64,000 nucleotides of DNA from contig NC_133102.1 in the NCBI RefSeq assembly GCF_022965805.1, positions 8,564,885 to 8,628,884 of the forward strand, read 5' to 3'. A program made the position numbers and the translations under genes. Below, in pieces: positions 57,406-64,000 of this stretch (its first letter is position 1; the number at the start of each line of letters is the position of its first letter). Source of the stretch: Primulina eburnea (Eukaryota > Streptophyta > Magnoliopsida > Lamiales > Gesneriaceae). A model generated the notes under the pieces. The model ran no database searches and was not told the DNA's origin. It worked only from the letters and a program-made list of their open reading frames with translations.

Positions 57406-57966
57406 GTGACTAAAAATATGTATAACAAGTCTTCTGTTTCATTGGAAAAGATGCAAGAATTACAAAAACAGTCAGGAGATAGGAGTGGTCTCGGTTTTTG
57501 TAATAATGAAGGCACTTCTGAAACGAATACTAAACCAACACTGGATATGTGCAAAGGGAAATACATTCACTTTGTGAAATCCAGTGTGGTACAGGAACCA
57601 GAAGTACCTACTGCTTCATTTGAAAGGAATGTAAATCTGATGAACAGAAGAATGCACTATGGTCTGGGTTACGTTAAACCTAAGGAAAAAGTTGACCAGA
57701 GTTCTAGATTCGGAAAAGAATTCAACTCTGGAAGACAACATCCTATGAAGGTTAAAAACTACCAGTACTACAATTCTAAACCTGTTCAGAAGAGATACAG
57801 ACTGGAAAACAGAAACAGAAGGGAAGAACAACATTTTGGTATGCATACTGTTAGAAATAACAGACCTTCTGTTGCACACACATCTTTGGATACCCGAAGT
57901 ACAAAGTCACCAAGAATCGTACAAATGTGGGTTCCCAAAGGACTGATAAGGCTTGGACCCAAATAG
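57406..57966 (+). pseudogene. Copia gag-protease linker, separated from pol by a stop and frame change
   Basis: The frame is open from 57361 and contains Gln/Asn/Arg-rich linker sequence ending 'MWVPKGLIRLGPK', then TAG. The pol frame starting at 57990 is shifted relative to it. SIRE elements commonly have one in-frame stop between gag and pol. Here there is a stop plus a frame difference, so this copy looks broken. Confidence 0.75.
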
Positions 57967-57989
57967 ATTTGGGTACCAGTTACTAAAAT

Positions 57990-60900
57990 TTGTGTTTGCA
58001 TGAACAGCAGAAGGAAGCAGAAATCAGTAACTCTACATGGTATCTGGACAGTGGTTGTTCCAGACACATGACTGGACAAAGAAATCTACTTTCCGAGATA
58101 GTAAGCTGTACTGGACCAAAGATAACTTTTGGAGACAACTCAAAAGGTAAAACCATGGGTAAGGGTAAGATTATCCATGGTAATATAACTATTAATGATA
58201 TGCTATTAGTTGACAATCTTTGTTACAATCTTATCAGCATTAGTCAACTATGTGATAATGGGTATTCTGTGGCTTTTCAAAAGCATTCATTTATAGTTAG
58301 AGATTCTGCTGGAACTACTGTGTTAACAGGAAAAAGAGAAGGCAACACTTACAGAGTCTCTTGGAACTCAAATCATGTCAATACTCCTACATGCTTAGTT
58401 GCTTCTCTTAGCAATAAACACTGGCTATGGCACAAGAAACTGAATCATCTGAATTTCAAGTCAATTAATTATCTCAAGAAGCAGAATATAGTTGATGGTT
58501 TACCTGACATTAATTTCGTTAAAAATCACGTTTGTTCTGCTTGTCAGCTTGGGAAACAGATAAGATCCAGCTTCAAGACCAAAGATAGCAAATCAACTTC
58601 AAGATGTCTGGAACTACTGCATATGGATCTATTTGGTCCTATCCCCATCATGAGCTTAGGGGGAATGAAATATACTCTTGTTGTTATTGATGATTTTTCT
58701 AGATTCACTTGGGTAATCTTTCTCGCAGGAAAAGATCAAACCAGTAGTCTCTTGATCAAGCTTCTGAAAAGGATTCAAAATGAAAAATCTTCTACCATCA
58801 TTAAAATCAGAAGTGATCGGGGCACTGAATTCACTAACAAGTATCTTGAGTTATATTTGAATGAGCAGGGAATTCATCATGAATATTTAGCTGCCAGAAC
58901 TCCTCAACAAAACGGAGTGGCTGAGAGAAGAAATAGAACTCTAAAAGAAGCAGCTAGAACAATGCTAGCAGATGCAGACATTTCTCAGCGCTTCTGGGCA
59001 GAAGCTATCAATACTGCTTGTTACACGCAAAACAGATATATGGTCAACAAAAGACACAACCAGACTCCGTATGAAATATGGAAAGGGAAGAAGCCCAATG
59101 TATCTTATTTTCATGTGTTTGGTTGCAAATGTTTTGTACTAAATAATGGCAAAAATCATTTGACGGCATTTGACTCAAAATCAGATGCTGGAATATTTCT
59201 TGGTTACTCTGCTGTAAGCAGAGCCTTTAGAATCTTCAACAATAGAACTCTTAATGTTGAAGAATCAATTCATGTTGTCTTCGATGAAGACAGCAGTGCT
59301 GAAATTTCTAACATATCTGATTTAAGTAACATGTTAGACATGATTCACTTGGAAATCGACAGTGAAGATGATGTAGAAGCAAATACCAAGGATCTTCAAA
59401 ATCCAGAACCAGACATTCCAATAGTGGAACCAGAAGTACAGACTCTGGATCTACCAATACCAGCAGAAGATGCTCAAGAACCTACTACTGGTTCTGTAGA
59501 AGACAATCTTAACATATCAAATCAGGAAGATGTCCATTCTAATCCGTTTATCTGGAGAAAATCTCATCCTCCATCATTGGTTATTGGTAATCCAGCAGCG
59601 CCGTTGAGAACCAGAAGGCAAATGCTTAATGAATACATACATGCTGCTTTTATATCTCAGGATGAACCAAAGAAGATTGAAGAAGCTCTTCTGGATCCTA
59701 GTTGGATTGAAGCCATGCAAGAGGAGCTGAATCAATTTAAACGTAATGAAGTTTGGTTTCTAGTACCTAGACCATCTCATCAAGCTGTCATTGGAACTCG
59801 GTGGGTATTCAGAAACAAACTCAATGAAGAAGGCACAGTGGTGAGAAATAAAGCTAGATTGGTAGCTCAAGGCTTCAGACAAGAAGAAGGCATAGACTTT
59901 GATGAGACTTATGCACCAGTAGCAAGGCTCGAAGCAATCAGAATATTCTTAGCCTTTGCTGCTTTCAAGAATTTCAAAGTATATCAAATGGATGTGAAAA
60001 GTGCTTTTCTAAATGGTCTTTTACAAGAAGAAGTATACGTCGAACAACCTCCAGGTTTTATCGACCATTTCTCTCCGCATCATGTATTTAAATTACACAA
60101 AGCTCTATATGGTCTAAAACAGGCACCTAGAGCTTGGTATGACACTCTATCACAATTTCTTATTAATCATGATTTTACCATCGGAGCAGTAGATAAAACT
60201 TTATTTACTTTAGTAAAAAATAAGCACATTCTTTTAGTACAGATCTATGTTGATGATATTATTTTTGGGTCAACTAACCCCAAATTATGTGCAAAGTTTG
60301 GAAAATTGATGCAGGATAAATTTGAAATGAGTATGATGGGAGAATTAACATTCTTCCTAGGATTACAGATTAAGCAATCAGAGACTGGAATCTTTATAAA
60401 TCAAGCCAAGTACACCAAGGAGCTTCTGAAAAAGTTTGGAATGGAAGCATGCTCTGCTGCTTCTACTCCAATGAGCTCATCTATTAAGCTTGATAAAGAT
60501 GAAAGTGGTATTCCAGTAGAGGTAACTCAGTATCGAGGTCTTATTGGTTCTTTATTATACTTAACTGCCAGTAGACCAGATATCATGTTTGCTGTTTGCA
60601 TTTGTGCTCGATTTCAATCTAACCCCAAACAATCTCATTATATTGCTGCTAAACGTATTTTGAAGTACTTGAAAGGAACTCAAAACGTCGGCTTATGGTA
60701 TCCCAATGATTCATCGTTAAATCTTATTGGATATTCAGATGCTGATTATGCAGGTTGCAAACTAGACCGAAAAAGCACAAGTGGTTTTTGTCAATTTCTT
60801 GGTGATAGGCTGATATCCTGGTTTAGCAAGAAACAGACTTCCATAGCCACATCTACTGCAGAAGCAGAATATCTGGCTGCTGGAAGCTGCTGCTCTCAGA

Positions 60901-61190
60901 TACTGTGGATTCAACAACAGTTAAGAGACTATGGGATTCAAGCCTCCGAATCACCTATATTCTGTGACAATAACAGTGCAATTGCAATCACACAAAATCC
61001 AGTACTTCATTCCAGAACGAAGCACATAGACATCAGACATCACTTTATTAGAGATCATGTGCAGAAGAAAAACATTCGTCTGGAATATGTTTCTACTGAT
61101 CAACAAACAACAGATATCTTCACGAAACCCTTACCAGAAAATAAGTTTTCTTACTTTCGTAATTCTCTTGGTTTGATAGATTTAACTTGA
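57990..61190 (+). CDS. Copia pol: protease, integrase, reverse transcriptase, RNase H (1066 aa)
   Basis: One long intact frame. Protease: '[13 protein letters not shown]' near residues 19-31. GAG-pre-integrase: '[18 protein letters not shown]' and 'CSACQLGKQ' near 145-200. Integrase: '[16 protein letters not shown]' with Asp, '[11 protein letters not shown]' with Asp, '[18 protein letters not shown]' with Glu. RT: '[20 protein letters not shown]', '[12 protein letters not shown]', '[11 protein letters not shown]'. RNase H: '[18 protein letters not shown]' and '[15 protein letters not shown]'. It ends '[14 protein letters not shown]'. All catalytic residues appear present despite the lost 5' half, implying recent truncation or an assembly break. 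Confidence 0.93.
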   Translation: MCLHEQQKEAEISNSTWYLDSGCSRHMTGQRNLLSEIVSCTGPKITFGDNSKGKTMGKGKIIHGNITINDMLLVDNLCYNLISISQLCDNGYSVAFQKHSFIVRDSAGTTVLTGKREGNTYRVSWNSNHVNTPTCLVASLSNKHWLWHKKLNHLNFKSINYLKKQNIVDGLPDINFVKNHVCSACQLGKQIRSSFKTKDSKSTSRCLELLHMDLFGPIPIMSLGGMKYTLVVIDDFSRFTWVIFLAGKDQTSSLLIKLLKRIQNEKSSTIIKIRSDRGTEFTNKYLELYLNEQGIHHEYLAARTPQQNGVAERRNRTLKEAARTMLADADISQRFWAEAINTACYTQNRYMVNKRHNQTPYEIWKGKKPNVSYFHVFGCKCFVLNNGKNHLTAFDSKSDAGIFLGYSAVSRAFRIFNNRTLNVEESIHVVFDEDSSAEISNISDLSNMLDMIHLEIDSEDDVEANTKDLQNPEPDIPIVEPEVQTLDLPIPAEDAQEPTTGSVEDNLNISNQEDVHSNPFIWRKSHPPSLVIGNPAAPLRTRRQMLNEYIHAAFISQDEPKKIEEALLDPSWIEAMQEELNQFKRNEVWFLVPRPSHQAVIGTRWVFRNKLNEEGTVVRNKARLVAQGFRQEEGIDFDETYAPVARLEAIRIFLAFAAFKNFKVYQMDVKSAFLNGLLQEEVYVEQPPGFIDHFSPHHVFKLHKALYGLKQAPRAWYDTLSQFLINHDFTIGAVDKTLFTLVKNKHILLVQIYVDDIIFGSTNPKLCAKFGKLMQDKFEMSMMGELTFFLGLQIKQSETGIFINQAKYTKELLKKFGMEACSAASTPMSSSIKLDKDESGIPVEVTQYRGLIGSLLYLTASRPDIMFAVCICARFQSNPKQSHYIAAKRILKYLKGTQNVGLWYPNDSSLNLIGYSDADYAGCKLDRKSTSGFCQFLGDRLISWFSKKQTSIATSTAEAEYLAAGSCCSQILWIQQQLRDYGIQASESPIFCDNNSAIAITQNPVLHSRTKHIDIRHHFIRDHVQKKNIRLEYVSTDQQTTDIFTKPLPENKFSYFRNSLGLIDLT

Positions 61191-61537
61191 CTATTTATAT
61201 CTTAGTTAAACTTCTATTATTAATTGTTTGTTATCGCATTGAACTAACAGTGAGCTATTTGCAGAAAAGCAGAAGAGAGAAGTCAGATAAGCAAAATTGG
61301 AATTTTATTAGAAACCATTTCAGTACTTTACACGATGCATAAGGAAAAACAGTAGATCTTCTTTGCTATTTAACCATTAGCGTTACATGTAGTGCTTGTC
61401 TTCTGTAATAGGAGCTTTCTGACATTTGCTTGCAAAGTACTTCAACAGGAAAAAGATGGTCTTCTTCGAAAGAGAAAGGCCTAGAAAGAATCTAGCAAGC
61501 TTAGGTCTTGCCAGCACTAATGTAATTTTTAGATGCC
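61191..61537. other. Region between copia pol and the small antisense ORF
   Basis: About 350 bp with no open frame of note. It would hold the end of the polyprotein transcript and, on the other strand, the 3' end of the small antisense gene. Confidence 0.4.
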
Positions 61538-61795
61538 TTACAGGGCATCAGAGAGGATTTCAGCATCATCAATCCACCAGCACTCTCTAATTGCATTAGC
61601 ATGCTTCTGGAAGAAATCGATGCTATATTTTAAACTCAATCGAAGCAAAAGATCTGCATAACTGTGGAAACTACAACTCAAGGAATGTATTTCAAGGATC
61701 ATTACGACATTTATGATACCCTCAAACTTCTCTCTGGACAATTTTGCTTCATCTCCTGAATCTAACTCTAACTCTCCTTTTACTTGAGTTTTCAT
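61538..61795 (-). CDS. Small antisense ORF in copia element, 85 aa, unknown
   Basis: A complete frame opposite pol, starting MKTQVKGELELDSGDEAKLS and ending 'WWIDDAEILSDAL'. It has acidic ends and a leucine-rich helical middle ('YADLLLRLSLKYSIDFFQKH'). A TATA box (TATAAATA on this strand, 61829-61836) lies 34 bp before the ATG. I recognise no domain. It could be chance, but the promoter-like placement and position between pol and another extra ORF make a real gene plausible. Confidence 0.5.
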   Translation of the reverse strand: MKTQVKGELELDSGDEAKLSREKFEGIINVVMILEIHSLSCSFHSYADLLLRLSLKYSIDFFQKHANAIRECWWIDDAEILSDAL

Positions 61796-61828
61796 TGTTC
61801 TTGTTTACCTTCGTTCAAGCTTTGCATG

Positions 61829-61836
61829 TATTTATA
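61829..61836 (-). promoter_or_regulatory. TATA box for the small antisense ORF
   Basis: TATAAATA on the minus strand, 34 bp upstream of the ATG at 61795. It is the same octamer as in the antisense genes of the Tat element. Confidence 0.45.
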
Positions 61837-61839
61837 GAG

Positions 61840-62394
61840 GGAACAAAGACTCTTGTGAATCACACAATTGCGACTGTTCATTTTCAACGGCTCAGATTGA
61901 GAGATGGCCAAGAGTCACTTGTCGCAATTATGACTACTTATTAATTGCATTTACCGAGGGGGAACATTATCTTAGTCAGACTAAGAGCTTGACACCTTTT
62001 CAGAAAACAGATAGGATATTTGTCTTTTCGATAAAACTACAAGACTGCTGGTTTTGACAAAGTGCTTGTATATTTCAGCACTCTGAAACTTCCAGCAGAC
62101 GTTATCATAAAATGACAAATCCTTTTCTAATTTCTTTTAGTAACCGTCTGGACAGCCCGCTCTTTTTCAAAATTTTCAAAATCATTCGTCTTTCTGACAG
62201 TTTCTGTAAAACTTTTCAAACACTCAACCAAGAACATACTGATACGTGTCTTTATGTTTATTTGACGGCTGTATATCTATCTCATATTTCACATTTTCAC
62301 CTTTACTGTTTCATAACTATCGCTATTCAGCTACTGCTTTCTCTATATCATAACTAACTACTGCAAATTTTTCTGATCTCATCTGCATATAGAA
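61840..62394. other. Divergent spacer between the two copia accessory ORFs
   Basis: It separates the minus ORF (start 61795) from the plus ORF (start 62395). It contains 'accgagggggaacattatct', which looks like a copia polypurine tract, at about 61950-61970. The last 130 bp before 62395 are CT-rich, like a 5' leader; 'gtatatctat' near 62271 is a weak TATA candidate. Confidence 0.4.
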
Positions 62395-64000
62395 ATGGCT
62401 GGAGCATATACTCTTAACGCTTATCAGGTTAACTTTGCTTCCGTTCTCACCATCAAGGATGAGAATCTCTTGAAAATGTTTCAGGATATTGAGAAATCAG
62501 GACTCCGTAAATTCCTGGAAGCACCAGCAGTTATCTACAAAAATGCTCTCCTGGAATTTTACGCCAAAGCAACAGTGCATGAAGGAAGGATTGTTCATAC
62601 CCAAGGAGATGCTTCTATCTCCATTGATGCCGCACACCTAGGAGCAACCTTCCTCCTTCCAATTTCGGGTACTTCTGAACTATCTGATATTTCCAAGACA
62701 GATATGTCTGTTGCTCTCAGCTTTTTCTCCGCATCTGGAGAAGAAGTGTCTCCTTCCTGCCACAAGAAATTGCTCAAAATAGAGAATCAGATTCTGGCCG
62801 ATATTGTGGCTAAAGCTGTTTTGATCAAGGCTGGCACCTTCGACAAGTTGACGAAGGAGAAAGTTCAGGTCATGACTGCCATCACCAAGGGGATTAAGGT
62901 GGATTGGAGTCATTTTATTTTCAGAATTATGAAGGATATGGTTATTTGGAAGAGTTCTGGTTTCGCGGTTCAGATCAGTGTTTTGCTCAAGGATGCTGGT
63001 TTCGCATCTACCAGTGATCTCGATGCTACTTCCGTTACCATGATTGATGCAGCAAATGTATTGGCTCTAAGGCCTAAGCCAACAGTGGCGGAGTTTGTTG
63101 CGATGAAGAAAGAAATTGGGGAAACTGATTCTGAGGCTCCCAAACCTCAAAAGAAAATTTCGAAGAAAAGATTGATTATTTCGACGGATTCCGATAAAAC
63201 AGCATCAGAAGAATCTGCTGCTGCTGTTCGACCATCAGTACCGACCCCAGCCAAGAAGAAACCGCGCACCATTCTCAAGATGAAAAAGACATCAGCACTG
63301 TCTGAAATTGAGAAAGTACCTATTCGACAGGTCTTTCCAGAAGAGGTTCCTTCTGCTCGATCGACTGTTTCTTCGACTGCACTCGCTACTGTGTCCATCT
63401 CAGCACCTTCTTCTGCTACTGCTTTTAAGCCATCATCTGGAATCGTTATTCGGGAACCAGCAAGCGGGTCTTCTGCTTTCCGACCTATTGCGCCCATTTT
63501 ATCTACTGACAAAGGCAAAAGGAAAATGGTTGAAGAACCACCTACTTTTGGTCACAACACCACTGTCACTACCGGCGTTGATCTTCATCTAGCAGAGATT
63601 GAGACCTCTGCAAACGATGACATAAAATTCTTTGATGAATGGCATACTGTCCGACTGTTCCATTCTTTTGACTACTTCAAAACAAAAGGGAATTACAGCA
63701 AGATGATGAATGCAGAAAGGAGGACTTTTCAGCTGGCAAAAACAGAGAATGTCATCGAGGCCTTGCGCAGAAGGAACTTCATCCTCGATCAGCTAAAATG
63801 TCAGAAATTAGAATCAGTTCTGAAAGTTCTTCAATCGAATTTTGATCATGCCGTTCCTACTGCTGTTCAGGATCAAAATGTTATTTTGATTATATCTGAC
63901 AGATTAAAGCAGATGAGTGAGCAACTTCTTGCTCAAGAACAAGGCTTTGGAGAGCCTATTGTTTATCATATTGGCCTTGTCCCGATCTTTCAGCAGAATC
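62395..64000 (+). CDS. Long sense accessory ORF beyond copia pol, open at window end
   Basis: The frame starts ATG at 62395 and has no stop through 64000 (535 codons, 3' partial). Residues ~1-230 form a folded-looking domain: 'YQVNFASVLTIKDENLLKMF', 'GLRKFLEAPAVIYKNALLEF', 'SIDAAHLGATFLLPISG' and 'KGIKVDWSHFIFRIMKDMV'. This resembles the plant-transposon family annotated as 'putative plant transposon protein' (PF20167-like). Residues ~240-400 are Lys/Ser/Ala/Pro-rich and low complexity. After ~405 a helical region follows ('DEWHTVRLFHSFDYFKTKGN'). Similar proteins are, from memory, abundant in Gesneriaceae gene sets. No signal or membrane segment is seen, so it is unlike an envelope. Confidence 0.75.
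   Translation, partial: MAGAYTLNAYQVNFASVLTIKDENLLKMFQDIEKSGLRKFLEAPAVIYKNALLEFYAKATVHEGRIVHTQGDASISIDAAHLGATFLLPISGTSELSDISKTDMSVALSFFSASGEEVSPSCHKKLLKIENQILADIVAKAVLIKAGTFDKLTKEKVQVMTAITKGIKVDWSHFIFRIMKDMVIWKSSGFAVQISVLLKDAGFASTSDLDATSVTMIDAANVLALRPKPTVAEFVAMKKEIGETDSEAPKPQKKISKKRLIISTDSDKTASEESAAAVRPSVPTPAKKKPRTILKMKKTSALSEIEKVPIRQVFPEEVPSARSTVSSTALATVSISAPSSATAFKPSSGIVIREPASGSSAFRPIAPILSTDKGKRKMVEEPPTFGHNTTVTTGVDLHLAEIETSANDDIKFFDEWHTVRLFHSFDYFKTKGNYSKMMNAERRTFQLAKTENVIEALRRRNFILDQLKCQKLESVLKVLQSNFDHAVPTAVQDQNVILIISDRLKQMSEQLLAQEQGFGEPIVYHIGLVPIFQQN

Larger units (their letters stand above)
57361..61190 (+). mobile_element. 5'-truncated Ty1/copia element (SIRE-like)
   Basis: The pol region is nearly whole, but capsid, zinc knuckle, primer-binding site and 5' LTR are missing. 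Homology begins in the linker between gag and protease. Text such as 'IHFVKSS' and 'WVPKGLIRLGPK' is typical of SIRE-type copia polyproteins, as is '[11 protein letters not shown]' in RT. Coding cargo follows beyond pol (61538-61795 and 62395 onward). No 3' LTR lies in the window, so the element may extend past the end. Confidence 0.85.

Noticed and set aside
62595..63592. Minus- and plus-strand ORFs overlapping the long accessory ORF
   Set aside because: Out-of-frame shadows of the 62395-64000 frame.

Overview
The window is nuclear DNA of a flowering plant: genes with GT-AG introns in AT-rich sequence, densely invaded by Ty1/copia and Ty3/gypsy LTR retrotransposons, LINE fragments and MITEs. 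Several repeat and accessory-protein types remind me of asterids, perhaps Lamiales/Gesneriaceae. That placement is from memory only.

Host genes. (1) 13337-19537 (+): intact 14-exon CSTF50, a WD40 cleavage-stimulation factor (441 aa). (2) 21802-23385 (-): intron-free PPR protein resembling PNM1, tail-to-tail with CSTF50. (3) 34716-49698 (-): an RPA70/RPA1-like gene that I read as a pseudogene, with no usable first ATG, a reading-frame slip in exon 1, an in-frame TAA and a 1-nt insertion. One intron carries an 11.9-kb retrotransposon. (4) 49966-51059 (-): serine-rich protein. (5) 52475-55845 (-): intact five-exon NPGR1-like TPR protein (709 aa). From memory, Arabidopsis CSTF50, PNM1 and RPA70D also lie close together on chromosome 5, so 13-50 kb looks like an old syntenic block.

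Mobile DNA. 1-13 kb is a repeat field: a deleted Tat-like element with a 101-bp tandem array, a 2.1-kb direct duplication, MITEs, a triple TRIM-like array and an inverted-repeat-bounded block. 23.6-32.6 kb is a decayed copia element (minus strand, both LTRs, AATAT target duplication) with a 2.75-kb repeat nested in its integrase region. 36979-48863 is a young full-length Tat-lineage Ty3/gypsy element (two 686-bp LTRs, 7 mismatches, GTCGC target duplication). 57.4-64 kb is a 5'-truncated copia element that continues past the window end.

The most interesting signal is accessory genes inside retrotransposons. The Tat element carries three plus-strand genes, antisense to gag-pol: two small related proteins (138 and 148 aa) and one 700-aa coiled-coil protein with two introns. 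Each has a TATA-like box upstream. The unrelated copia element also has cargo beyond pol: a small antisense ORF with a TATA box and a long sense ORF (at least 535 codons) still open at the window edge. Extra antisense ORFs in Tat elements are known in outline. The three-gene TATA-bearing layout and the parallel cargo in a copia element deserve checking.
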